NCBI GenBank assembly: GCA_029984035.1
Contig: JASBYJ010000008.1
Location: 1-64,000 of the forward strand
From: Conchiformibius sp.
Lineage (GTDB): Bacteria; Pseudomonadota; Gammaproteobacteria; Burkholderiales; Neisseriaceae
Length of the DNA stretch: 64,000 bases
Direction: 5' to 3'
Every line of letters starts with the position of its first letter. The first letter of the stretch is position 1. The translations under genes and the position numbers were made by a program. Positions 6,987 to 16,003 of the stretch are shown piece by piece. The notes below the pieces were generated by a model that ran no database searches, was not told the DNA's origin, and worked only from the letters and a program-made list of their open reading frames with translations.

Positions 6987-9803
6987 TTACAGCGTCCGCG
7001 CCACTTCCACTACGTCAAAGCATTCCAACACATCGCCTTCGGCAATTTCGTTGAAACCTTTGAGCATCAAGCCGCACTCAAAGCCCATACGCACTTCTTT
7101 CACATCGTCTTTGAAGCGTTTGAGCGATTCCAGCGTGCCGGTATGCACGACAACGTTGTTGCGAATCAAGCGGATATGGCTGTCGCGTTTCACCACGCCG
7201 TCCGTTACCATACAGCCGGCGATGTTGCCCACTTTGGAAACGGTAATCACTTGGCGGATTTCCACCGTGCCGGTGATTTGCTCTTTCTCTTCGGGGGCGA
7301 GCATGCCGCTCATCGCCGCTTTCACTTCGTCAATCGCATCGTAAATAATGCTGTAGTAACGGATATCCACGCCCTCGTTTTCCGCCAGTTTGCGGGCGGA
7401 ATTGTCGGCGCGGACGTTGAACGCGATAATCAACGCGCCCGAAGCAATCGCCAAGTTCACATCGCTTTCGCTGATGCCGCCCACGCCACTGTGCAGCACG
7501 TTCACCTTCACTTCGGCATTGGACAGTTTTTGCAGGCTGCCTGCCAAAGCCTCGTAAGAACCCTGAACGTCCGCCTTGATGATGACCGACAAATTCTGCG
7601 CCTGACCTTCGCTCATATTGTTGAACATGTTTTCCAGCTTGGCGGCTTGTTGTTTCGCCAAACGCACATCGCGGTACTTGCCCTGACGGAACAAGGCGAC
7701 TTCTCGGGCTTTTTTCTCATCCGCCAATACCAACGCATCTTCGCCTGCATTCGGCACGTCTGATAAACCTAAAATCTCCACCGGAATGGACGGACCGGCT
7801 TCATCAATAGCTTTACCGTTTTCGTCCATCATAGCACGGACTTTACCGAACGCCGTACCCGCCAACAGCATATCGCCTTTTCTCAACGTGCCGCTTTGCA
7901 CCAACAGCGTGGCCACCGCGCCGCGACCTTTGTCCAAACGCGATTCCACGATAATACCTTTGGCGGGCGCGTCCACCGGCGCGTTCAAATTCAACATTTC
8001 CGCTTCCAGCGACACAGCTTCCAGCAGTTTGTCAATGTTCAAACCTTTTTTCGCCGACACATCAACAAATTGGTGCGTACCGCCCCATTCTTCGGAAATC
8101 ACCTCGTGCTGGGTCAGCTCTTGGCGGATACGCTCGGGATTGGCGGCGTCTTTGTCAATTTTGTTCACCGCCACCACAATCGGCACGCCCGCCGCTTTGG
8201 CATGGGCAATCGCTTCAACGGTTTGCGGCATCACGCCGTCATCGGCGGCGACCACCAAAATCACGATGTCGGTGGACTTCGCACCGCGCGCGCGCATGGC
8301 GGTAAACGCTTCGTGTCCGGGCGTGTCCAAGAAGGTAATCACGCCTTTGGGCGTTTCCACGTGATACGCGCCGATGTGTTGGGTAATGCCGCCCGCTTCG
8401 CCCGCCACCACTTTGGTGCGGCGGATGTAGTCCAGCAGCGAGGTTTTACCGTGGTCGACGTGTCCCATCACGGTCACCACGGGCGGACGCGGCAAGGATT
8501 CTGCAGTATGGGCGCTTTCTTCATCCAAGAAGGCATCAGGGTCATCAATAGCGGCGGGTTTGCCGATGTGTCCCATTTCTTCCACCACAATCAGGGCGGT
8601 TTCTTGGTCGAGCGATTGGTTGATGGTTACCATCATGCCCATTTTCATCAAAGCTTTTACCACTTCCACGCCTTTCACCGCCATTTTGTGCGCCAATTCG
8701 GCAACAGTGATGGTTTCGGGCACCAAAACCTCATGCACAACGGGTTCGGTCGGCGCTTGGAAAGCGTGCTGGTTCGGCTCGAGTTTCAGTTTTCTACCTT
8801 TTTTACCGCCGCCGCGCACGCGCTCTTCGTCATGGTTGCGGTTGTTATCGCGTCCGCCTTTGCCTTTCATACCTTTGCCTTTAGGGGCGTCATCGTCACG
8901 GCTGTGGCGGCGGTCGTCTTTTTTACGGCTGCCCGAACTCGGATTGCTGTCGTTATGATTGGCGGCTTTGTTATCGGTATCGGGTTTATTTTTAGCAGGT
9001 TTGGATGCTTTATTGCTTTCTTGTGCTTTTTGCGCCAGTTTTTCCTCGCTCGGTTTGGCCGTACGCACGCCTTTACCGTCTTTGCCTTCTTTTTTGGCGG
9101 CGGCTGCCAAACGCGCTTCTTCGGCAGCTTGTTTTTTAGCGGCTTCTCTACGCGCCTGACGTTCGGCACGTTCGGCTTTCTCGCGCAGCAATTTTTCCTG
9201 ATGTTCGCGCAAAGCGGCGGCACGGCGCGCTTCTTCGTCACGACGCTCTTGCTCTTCGGCACTCACCACTTCTACCGGTTGCGGCACAGGTTCGGCTGCT
9301 TTGGTTTTTTTACGGCGGCTGCGTTTTTCTTTGGCTGCGGGCTGCTCTGATGAACTCTCATCGCTGCCTGAAGCCGCTTTCACCGCTGCATTCTCAGCTT
9401 CGGTTGCTTTATCCGTTTTAGAGACGGTTTGTTTGGCTTCGGCTGCCTGAACACTTTCGGCAGCCGCATCAGCAACTGCTTCAGATTCTTCCGAACGCGT
9501 TGCTTTATGGGTACGTGCGGCACGCACTTTGGCTGCTTCGGCCTCTGCGCGCGCGCGCGCCTGCGCACGTTCCGCATCTTCAGAAACCGTATCAACCGTA
9601 GTGACGGCTTCACCGGCCGTTTCCGTTACCCGATTACTTTCAGGCAGCTTAGCTTCCGATTCGGCGGCAGGGCTGCCTGAAACGGCATCTTTACCACCCT
9701 TAAGCTGCGCCAACAGTTCTTCTCGGGAAGGAGCGGCCACTTTACGGCTTTTTTTACGCTCTACCACGGTATCTCCCGAAACCGTTTTATTTCGTATCGT
9801 CAT
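6987..9803 (-). CDS. infB: Translation initiation factor IF-2
   Basis: IF-2 is the GTPase that places initiator tRNA on the 30S subunit and promotes subunit joining. The 938 residues comprise a long, charged, low-complexity N-terminal region (residues about 20-350, rich in A, E, K and R), then the IF2 N-domain and a G domain. The G domain has GHVDHGKTS around residue 446, DTPGHEAFTAMRARG and NKIDK. The two barrel domains and the C-terminal fMet-tRNA domain follow. It is the last gene of the rimP-nusA-infB operon, 12 bases after nusA. Confidence 0.98.
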   Translation of the reverse strand: MTIRNKTVSGDTVVERKKSRKVAAPSREELLAQLKGGKDAVSGSPAAESEAKLPESNRVTETAGEAVTTVDTVSEDAERAQARARAEAEAAKVRAARTHKATRSEESEAVADAAAESVQAAEAKQTVSKTDKATEAENAAVKAASGSDESSSEQPAAKEKRSRRKKTKAAEPVPQPVEVVSAEEQERRDEEARRAAALREHQEKLLREKAERAERQARREAAKKQAAEEARLAAAAKKEGKDGKGVRTAKPSEEKLAQKAQESNKASKPAKNKPDTDNKAANHNDSNPSSGSRKKDDRRHSRDDDAPKGKGMKGKGGRDNNRNHDEERVRGGGKKGRKLKLEPNQHAFQAPTEPVVHEVLVPETITVAELAHKMAVKGVEVVKALMKMGMMVTINQSLDQETALIVVEEMGHIGKPAAIDDPDAFLDEESAHTAESLPRPPVVTVMGHVDHGKTSLLDYIRRTKVVAGEAGGITQHIGAYHVETPKGVITFLDTPGHEAFTAMRARGAKSTDIVILVVAADDGVMPQTVEAIAHAKAAGVPIVVAVNKIDKDAANPERIRQELTQHEVISEEWGGTHQFVDVSAKKGLNIDKLLEAVSLEAEMLNLNAPVDAPAKGIIVESRLDKGRGAVATLLVQSGTLRKGDMLLAGTAFGKVRAMMDENGKAIDEAGPSIPVEILGLSDVPNAGEDALVLADEKKAREVALFRQGKYRDVRLAKQQAAKLENMFNNMSEGQAQNLSVIIKADVQGSYEALAGSLQKLSNAEVKVNVLHSGVGGISESDVNLAIASGALIIAFNVRADNSARKLAENEGVDIRYYSIIYDAIDEVKAAMSGMLAPEEKEQITGTVEIRQVITVSKVGNIAGCMVTDGVVKRDSHIRLIRNNVVVHTGTLESLKRFKDDVKEVRMGFECGLMLKGFNEIAEGDVLECFDVVEVARTL

Positions 9804-9815
9804 GATTTTATCCCC

Positions 9816-11318
9816 TTATTCTTGATTTTCTTCGGCAAACCAGTGCGCACGCGCCGCCAAAATCACCCTTTCGGCCTCTTGTGCACTCACGCCTGTAATT
9901 TCAATCAATTCATCAACCGCCAATTCGGCCAATTCATCGCGGCTGGTAATGTTATGCTCCGCCAAATCGTAGAGCATATCTTCATCCATGCCTTCAAGGG
10001 TTTTCAGGTCTTCGTCCAAACCATCCAATTTAGCTTCCGCCTCCAAAGCGGCTTTCAACACGGCATCGCGTGCCATTGCCCGCAACTGTTCGGCGGTTTC
10101 GTTACCGAATTCTTCAATTTCCGCCAACTCGGCAACAGGCACATACGCCACTTCTTCAATCGCTTCGAAACCTTCTCGCACCAGCACTTCGGCTGTCGCT
10201 TCGTCCACGCCCAGTTGCGCAACGAACATCGCACTCAATTCTTTGTCTTTGGTTTCATTACGCTCTTGCGCTTCCTGAACCGTCATGATGTTGAGCTGCA
10301 TACCGGTCAATTCCGCCGCCAAGCGCACGTTTTGACCGCCGCGTCCGATAGCCAGAGCCAATTGGTCTTCGGCAACAATCACGTCCGCACTATTGGCCTC
10401 ATCATCCAAAATGATTCTGTCCACATGCGCGGGCGAAAGGGCATTGATGATAAATTCCGCTTCGTCTTCCGCCCACAGCACCACATCAATCCGTTCGCCG
10501 CCCAATTCGGATGACACCGCATTGACGCGCGAACCGCGCATACCGATACAGGTACCTTGAGGGTCAAGACGGCGGTCTTTGGCGAAAACCGCAATTTTGG
10601 CACGGTGACCTGCATCACGCGCCACTTCTTTGATTTCCAACAAACCGTCTTGGATTTCAGGCACTTCCTGTTCAAAGAGCTTGCGGACAAAATCAGGCTG
10701 CGTACGGCTCAACACCACTTGTTTGCGCCCGCCCGTCATCTCATCCACCCGCAGAAACAGCGCACGGATACGGTCGCCGCTGCGGTAATTCTCACGCGGC
10801 AGCATATGCTCGCGCGGAATCAGGGCGTCCAATTTCGGAGCAACTTCGACAACAATGCCGTGCCGCTCGGTGCGTTTCACCGTACCGGTTACAATATCGC
10901 CGCACTCCGCCAAAAACGCATTCAAAACGTACTCGCGCTCGGCATCGCGGATTTTCTGCAAAATAATCTGTTTGGCAGTTTGCGCCGCCTGACGGCCGAA
11001 CACTTCGTTCGGAATGTCTTCCTCGTAATAATCGCCGACTGCGATGTCGATACCGGGAATTTCTTCCTGAATCTGTTCGATGGTTTTTTCCAACTCGGGA
11101 TAAGTGTAATCCAAGTCTTCGACAATCAACCAACGGCGTACGGTACGGTATTCGCCTGTCGCACGGTTGATGCGCACTTCCAAATCCATGTGTTCCCGGT
11201 CGGATTTTTTCTTCGCAGCCATACCCAAAGCAAGCTCCAAAGCCTCAAACACCACATCGGCTTCCACATTTTTTTCACTGGCCAACGCTTCGGCCAGCAG
11301 CAAAATCTCGCGACTCAT
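9816..11318 (-). CDS. nusA: Transcription termination/antitermination factor NusA
   Basis: NusA binds RNA polymerase and modulates pausing, termination and antitermination. The 500 residues show the N-terminal polymerase-binding domain (LLLAEALASEKNV), an S1 domain (GDIVTGTVKRTERHGIVVEV, residues about 135-200) and KH domains with IGMRGSRVNAV and IGRGGQNVRLA. Two C-terminal acidic helix-hairpin-helix repeats follow (residues about 370-495). The length and double C-terminal repeat are those of the proteobacterial form. It lies between rimP and infB. Confidence 0.98.
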   Translation of the reverse strand: MSREILLLAEALASEKNVEADVVFEALELALGMAAKKKSDREHMDLEVRINRATGEYRTVRRWLIVEDLDYTYPELEKTIEQIQEEIPGIDIAVGDYYEEDIPNEVFGRQAAQTAKQIILQKIRDAEREYVLNAFLAECGDIVTGTVKRTERHGIVVEVAPKLDALIPREHMLPRENYRSGDRIRALFLRVDEMTGGRKQVVLSRTQPDFVRKLFEQEVPEIQDGLLEIKEVARDAGHRAKIAVFAKDRRLDPQGTCIGMRGSRVNAVSSELGGERIDVVLWAEDEAEFIINALSPAHVDRIILDDEANSADVIVAEDQLALAIGRGGQNVRLAAELTGMQLNIMTVQEAQERNETKDKELSAMFVAQLGVDEATAEVLVREGFEAIEEVAYVPVAELAEIEEFGNETAEQLRAMARDAVLKAALEAEAKLDGLDEDLKTLEGMDEDMLYDLAEHNITSRDELAELAVDELIEITGVSAQEAERVILAARAHWFAEENQE

Positions 11319-11337
11319 GCCAATTCCTCACAAACAA

Positions 11338-11769
11338 TTAAAATTTAAATTCCGGTTTAATTCTTGCCTTATCGATATTTTCAAACGCGATTTCCGCGGT
11401 TTTGCCGTCAAACGACAAACGCAGCACGCCGTCTTCAAACGATTCGATACGACCGATAAAATTCTTTTGGCCTTCAACGGGAAGGCGCGTTTTCAATTTA
11501 ATCAGGCTGCCTGAAAACCTGATGAAATCTTGCGGCTTCTTCAACACTCTGTCCAAGCCGGGGCTGGAAATTTCCAAATGCTTGTAATCGACATCCTCAA
11601 CCATAAATACACGGCTTAAATGGTTGCTGACCACAGCGCAGTCTTCAACCGTGATTCCGCCTTCCTTGTCGATAAAAACCCGCAGCACGCCTTGTGCAGT
11701 CAACTCGTAGTCCACCGCCTCATAGCCCAAACCCGGCAGAGTTTTATCTAAAACAGCCTGAATATCCAT
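11338..11769 (-). CDS. rimP: Ribosome maturation factor RimP
   Basis: RimP assists 30S subunit maturation. The 143 residues follow the family pattern: LPGLGYEAVDYEL near the N-terminus, LRVFIDKEGGITVEDCA, then the core EISSPGLDRVLKKPQDF, and an Sm-like C-terminal barrel. It is the first gene of the rimP-nusA-infB operon. A promoter and a leader terminator lie just upstream, suggesting control by attenuation. Confidence 0.96.
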   Translation of the reverse strand: MDIQAVLDKTLPGLGYEAVDYELTAQGVLRVFIDKEGGITVEDCAVVSNHLSRVFMVEDVDYKHLEISSPGLDRVLKKPQDFIRFSGSLIKLKTRLPVEGQKNFIGRIESFEDGVLRLSFDGKTAEIAFENIDKARIKPEFKF

Positions 11770-11796
11770 ATCAAATACACCGCCTTAAAAAACAAA

Positions 11797-11819
11797 AAAT
11801 GCCCTCTTGGGGGGCATTT
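11797..11819 (-). terminator. Leader terminator (candidate attenuator) ahead of rimP
   Basis: On the minus strand AAATGCCC and GGGCATTT-type arms form an 8-bp stem followed by a run of six T, then more T. It lies between the predicted promoter and the rimP start, so it would stop most transcripts before the operon unless antitermination occurs. NusA, encoded here, is known in other bacteria to control its own operon. Confidence 0.75.
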
Positions 11820-11847
11820 CTCAGGTATTGCTTGAAAAATTGTGCGG

Positions 11848-11875
11848 ATTATATCCGTTTTCAATTGAAAAGCAA
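11848..11875 (-). promoter_or_regulatory. Predicted sigma-70 promoter for rimP-nusA-infB
   Basis: Read on the minus strand: TTGCTT, 16-base spacer, TATAAT. Transcription would start about 25 bases before the leader terminator and about 70 bases before the rimP ATG. Confidence 0.7.
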
Positions 11876-12088
11876 AGGTTTTTCAGCAAACAAGACAGCA
11901 AATCGAGTGTTGCGCCGCATCATCCGAAATACGCCATACAGAGCTTCACGCCGACATAACTTACCCGCATTGAAACAATACTCAATCAAGGCTGCCTGAA
12001 AAATCAATTGTAGAGTATGATTGCAAAACCAAACAGGCGATAAATGCCGCCTGCTTTCATCAGCGTACAACACGAAAGGACAACCGCC

Positions 12089-13759
12089 ATGAAAACCGAT
12101 GTTGAAATTGCCCAAGCCGCAACCATGCAGCCGATTGATGACATTGCCGCCAAACTCGGCTTTCACCCCGACCAACTGGAACACTACGGCAGATACAAAG
12201 CCAAAATCGCACCCGCCGACATTTTCAGGCTGCCTGAAAAACAAGGCAGGCTGATTCTGGTTACCGCGGTCAACCCTACGCCCGCAGGGGAAGGCAAAAC
12301 CACAGTTACCATCGGCTTGGCAGATGCGCTCAACCGTTTGAAACAAAACGCCGTCATCGCCATGCGCGAACCGTCTCTCGGCCCCGTGTTCGGCGTGAAA
12401 GGCGGGGCGGCGGGCGGCGGTTACGCACAAGTTTTGCCGATGGAAGACATCAACCTGCATTTCACCGGCGACTTCCACGCCATCGGTGCCGCCAACAATC
12501 TTTTGGCCGCCATGCTGGACAACCATATTTACCAAGGCAATGCACTGAACATCGACCCCAAACGCATTCTGTGGCGGCGTGCGGTCGATATGAACGACCG
12601 CCAATTGCGCAACATCATCGGCGGTTTGGGCAAACCCACAGACGGCGTGATGCGCCCGGACGGATTTGACATCACCGTAGCCAGCGAAGTGATGGCGGTG
12701 TTTTGTTTGGCAAAAGATTTAAACGATTTGAAACGACGCTTGGGTGATATGTTGGTGGCATACACCGTTTCAGGCAGCCCTGTGTACGCACGCGATTTAA
12801 AAGCACAAGGCGCAATGGCGGCATTATTGAAAGACGCACTCAAACCCAATCTGGTGCAAACTTTGGAAGGTACGCCCGCTTTCGTGCACGGCGGCCCGTT
12901 TGCCAACATCGCGCACGGCTGCAATTCAGTTACCGCCACCCGAGCCGCTTTGCATTTGGGCGATTACGCCGTTACCGAAGCCGGTTTCGGCGCAGACTTG
13001 GGCGCGGAAAAATTTTGCGACATCAAATGCCGTTTATCGGGATTGAAACCCGATGCGGCGGTTATCGTAGCCACCGTACGCGCCCTCAAATACAACGGCG
13101 GCGTCGCCAAAGCGGATTTGTCTGCCGAAAATATCGAAGCTCTGCAACGCGGCCTGCCCAATTTGCTCAAACATATTGAAAACCTGAAAAACGTGTTCGG
13201 CTTGCCCGTTGTGGTTGCGCTCAACCGCTTCGTTTCCGACACCGATGCGGAATTGGAAACCGTTCAGGCAGCCTGCGCCCGATACGGCGTAGAAGTTTCC
13301 CTGACCGAAGTGTGGGCAAAAGGCGGAGCAGGCGGCGAAGACTTGGCGCACAAAGTCATCCGTGCCATCGAAACCCAACCCAACCGTTTCGCCTTTGCCT
13401 ACGATACAGAACAAGATATCCCTTCAAAAATCCGCACTCTGGCGCAAAAAATCTATGGCGCGGCCGATATCGAGTTAAGCGCGGAAGCCCAGGCGGAAAC
13501 CGCCAAGCTGCAACAACTGGGCTTGGACAAACTGCCTATCTGTATGGCCAAAACGCAATATTCGCTCAGTGACAACGCCGCCCTGCTCGGCCGTCCCGAA
13601 GGTTTCACCCTGCACGTTCGCGGTTTAACCCTGTCGGCCGGCGCAGGCTTTATTGTGGTGCTGTGCGGCAATATGATGAAAATGCCTGGTTTGCCCAAAG
13701 TACCCGCAGCCGAGAAAATCGATGTGGACGAAAACGGCGTTATCAGCGGCTTGTTCTAG
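12089..13759 (+). CDS. fhs: Formate--tetrahydrofolate ligase
   Basis: This enzyme makes 10-formyl-tetrahydrofolate from formate, ATP and tetrahydrofolate, feeding one-carbon metabolism. The 556 residues match the family. The ATP loop is seen as TPAGEGKTT near residue 68, followed by MREPSLGPVFGVKGGAAGGG and the folate-site region FTGDFHAI. I chose the ATG at 12089 because AAAGGA precedes it by eight bases; the frame is open 15 codons further up. An in-frame uptake sequence gives FRLPEKQ near residue 45. It diverges from rimP. Confidence 0.97.
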   Translation: MKTDVEIAQAATMQPIDDIAAKLGFHPDQLEHYGRYKAKIAPADIFRLPEKQGRLILVTAVNPTPAGEGKTTVTIGLADALNRLKQNAVIAMREPSLGPVFGVKGGAAGGGYAQVLPMEDINLHFTGDFHAIGAANNLLAAMLDNHIYQGNALNIDPKRILWRRAVDMNDRQLRNIIGGLGKPTDGVMRPDGFDITVASEVMAVFCLAKDLNDLKRRLGDMLVAYTVSGSPVYARDLKAQGAMAALLKDALKPNLVQTLEGTPAFVHGGPFANIAHGCNSVTATRAALHLGDYAVTEAGFGADLGAEKFCDIKCRLSGLKPDAAVIVATVRALKYNGGVAKADLSAENIEALQRGLPNLLKHIENLKNVFGLPVVVALNRFVSDTDAELETVQAACARYGVEVSLTEVWAKGGAGGEDLAHKVIRAIETQPNRFAFAYDTEQDIPSKIRTLAQKIYGAADIELSAEAQAETAKLQQLGLDKLPICMAKTQYSLSDNAALLGRPEGFTLHVRGLTLSAGAGFIVVLCGNMMKMPGLPKVPAAEKIDVDENGVISGLF

Positions 13760-13907
13760 CAAGGAATGCCGCCGGCTTAAGGCGGCAAACATCAAGCCGG
13801 AACCTTCGTTTCACCTTACAAAATGCTGCCTGAAAACAGTAAACGCCGTTTTACTCCGGACTTTCAGGCTGCCTGAAACCTATCCCACCCTTATCGAAAG
13901 AAAACAT

Positions 13908-14690
13908 ATGCAAACACAAGCCGTTATCCGCCACATCACCCAATGGCTGCACGATTACGCACGCAACGCCGGTTTGAAAGGCTATGTTGTCGGCGTATCG
14001 GGCGGCATTGATTCGGCCGTGGTTTCCACCCTGTGCGCCCGTACAGGCCTAGACCTGCTCTGCCTCAACATGCCGATACGCCAAAAGCCCGACCAATACC
14101 GCCGCGCAGAAGACCACATCGCCGCACTCACGGCAAAATTCGCCAACGTTCGCGGCCACACCGTCAACCTTACCGCCACCTTCGAACAATTCGAACGCGA
14201 TGTTGCAGACGGCAAAGAACCCAATCTGCTGGCATTTGCCAATTCGCGTGCCCGCCTGCGCATGACCACGCTCTACCATTTCGGGCAAAGCAACGGCCTG
14301 CTCGTAGCCGGCACAGGCAACAAAGTAGAAGATTTCGGCGTAGGCTTCTTCACCAAATACGGCGACGGCGGCGTAGACGTCAGCCCGATTGCCGACTTGT
14401 TGAAAAGCCAGATTTACGAATTGGCCGAAGAATTGGACATTATCGCTTCCATTCAGGCAGCCGTCCCCACTGACGGACTGTGGGACAGCGAACGCACAGA
14501 CGAACAACAAATGGGCGCGTCTTATCCAGAATTGGAACGCGCAATGGCACAAGTCGAAGCAGGCATCTCCCGCGACAGCCTGCAAGGACGCGAACAGGAA
14601 GTATTCGACATATACGTCCGGCTCAACCGCGCCGCACAACACAAAATCCGCCCCATTCCGATTTGCACCATTCCCAAAGAGCTGCTGTGA
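13908..14690 (+). CDS. nadE: NAD(+) synthase
   Basis: NadE amidates deamido-NAD+ to NAD+, the last step of NAD synthesis. The PP-loop is clear: VVGVSGGIDSAVVSTL around residues 25-40. Further marks are NSRARLRMTTLYHFGQ, the GTGNKVEDFGVGFFTKYGDGG block and the P2-type segment PTDGLWDSERTDEQQMG. At 260 residues it is the short form without a glutaminase domain, so it uses ammonia. Its stop overlaps the next gene's GTG start by four bases, suggesting translational coupling. Confidence 0.95.
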   Translation: MQTQAVIRHITQWLHDYARNAGLKGYVVGVSGGIDSAVVSTLCARTGLDLLCLNMPIRQKPDQYRRAEDHIAALTAKFANVRGHTVNLTATFEQFERDVADGKEPNLLAFANSRARLRMTTLYHFGQSNGLLVAGTGNKVEDFGVGFFTKYGDGGVDVSPIADLLKSQIYELAEELDIIASIQAAVPTDGLWDSERTDEQQMGASYPELERAMAQVEAGISRDSLQGREQEVFDIYVRLNRAAQHKIRPIPICTIPKELL

Positions 14691-15481
14691 ACTTCCGTCC
14701 GAAAATCATCTTTTTCGACATAGACGACACGCTCTATCTCAACAGTCGGCAATGCGTTCCCGCCAGCACGCGCACCGCCCTGCTGGCACTGCAACGCCAA
14801 GGCATCACCGCCGCCATCGCCACAGGGCGGACCGAAAGCGTGCTGCCTGAAGCCGTACGCAGCCTGATAGACGAATGCGGTATCCGATGTATTGTTTCCA
14901 TCAACGGACAATACATCAGCCTCAACGGCCGGGAACTCGTCTCGTTTCCCATGCCCAAAGCACAAATAGAACGCATCGCAAGCACCTTAAGCCGCAACGG
15001 CACCGCCTACGCATTCGTTTCCGAACAAGGGCTGTTCACCGCCAACGACAGCCCCCTATCGCAACACGCACTCGGCGCACTGCGCCTGCCCTACCGCAGC
15101 GACCCCGCAGCCTACCTGCACCGCAACACCTACCAAATGCTCGGTTTCTACCCCGAAAACCAAGCCGGACACATTCAAAGCCTGCTGCCTGAAAATGTCA
15201 AAACCGTACGCTGGCACCGCTACGGCGTGGACATTCTCGACAAATCGGGCTCGAAAGCACGCGGCATTCAGGCAGCTTTGAATGCGTTGGGTTTGAAGAC
15301 GGAAGACGCAGCAGCTTTCGGAGACGGCATGAACGATACGGAAATGCTCCAAACAGTAGGCTTCGGCATCGCCATGGGCAACGCGGCGGAGGCATTAAAA
15401 ACCGTTGCCGATTACGTTTGCCCGCCGATAGAAGCAGACGGCATCGAATGCTGCCTGAAAACATTGGGATGGATTGACTAA
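14687..15481 (+). CDS. HAD-superfamily phosphatase, Cof type
   Basis: This 264-residue protein of the Cof/YbiV branch carries HAD motif I as FFDIDDTLY near residue 9, motif II in ATGR, a conserved lysine region (KSGSKARGI) and motif IV as AFGDGMNDTEML near residue 212. Such enzymes hydrolyse sugar phosphates or cofactor phosphates; the substrate here cannot be told. The GTG at 14687 sits inside the nadE stop (GTGA), which I take as the start because the HAD motif begins only eight codons on. Its coupling to nadE may hint at a role with nicotinamide nucleotides, which is only inference. Confidence 0.85.
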   Translation: MNFRPKIIFFDIDDTLYLNSRQCVPASTRTALLALQRQGITAAIATGRTESVLPEAVRSLIDECGIRCIVSINGQYISLNGRELVSFPMPKAQIERIASTLSRNGTAYAFVSEQGLFTANDSPLSQHALGALRLPYRSDPAAYLHRNTYQMLGFYPENQAGHIQSLLPENVKTVRWHRYGVDILDKSGSKARGIQAALNALGLKTEDAAAFGDGMNDTEMLQTVGFGIAMGNAAEALKTVADYVCPPIEADGIECCLKTLGWID

Positions 15482-16003
15482 GCCGTTATACGCCCCAAAA
15501 CGCAAACAACCCGATATCAATTCAAGCCGTGTTGCAAGATTTGATTGATGACTGCAAACAGATTGCGTCAAAACATTTACTTCCGATAGAAATTTACACC
15601 AACCTGCTGATGAATATGTATTTCGATTAAATCAGATTGCAGCATCCATCTGATTTGAAAACAGGGCCTAAATTGAATATTTGCAAACCGACAATATTCC
15701 TTCAGGCTGCCTGAAACACGACCGGCAGCAGCCTAACCGTTTGCCGCAAAACCGCACTGCCTTTTTCAGGCAGCCTGAAACAGAACAACCGCCCCCGTTA
15801 CGGTTTTGATATACTTGCAACAAATCTCCGCACGTCTTGCAAACCGCCCGCCATACCGTAGCGACAAAGGCATTCGGCGGCATATGCAATGCAGCCGAGA
15901 CGGCCATACTCCCTCACTTGCACGGAAACATAAAGAGTGACACCATAGGGAAATACTCCCGCCCCGTTCTTCCAACCCGTTTATCCTTAGAGAAGGAAAC
16001 ATC
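15482..16003. other. Intergenic region with a gene fragment and uptake sequences
   Basis: Some 520 bases before aspC. The first part holds a start-less frame (15478-15630, reading QAVLQDLIDDCKQIASKH then LPIEIYTNLLMNMYFD) that belongs to a dispersed repeat listed separately. The rest has a degenerate pair of uptake sequences near 15703-15780 and presumably the aspC promoter. Confidence 0.55.
15525..15676 (+). repeat. Dispersed repeat, copy A (about 152 bp)
   Basis: This stretch aligns by eye along its length with 58243-58396. Both contain AGCC(T)GTGTTG-AAGATT, AAACAGATTG, then TTAAATCA-ATTGC, and end with TTTGAAAACAG-GCCTAAATT. Copy A keeps an open frame of about 45 codons; copy B has stops. 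It may be the tail of a gene family or a small non-coding element. Confidence 0.55.

Noticed and set aside
7143..9350. Long plus-strand open frames opposite infB (up to 484 codons)
   Set aside because: They mirror the codon bias of infB on the other strand and encode improbable Phe/His/Arg-rich sequences without any family pattern; infB itself is certain.
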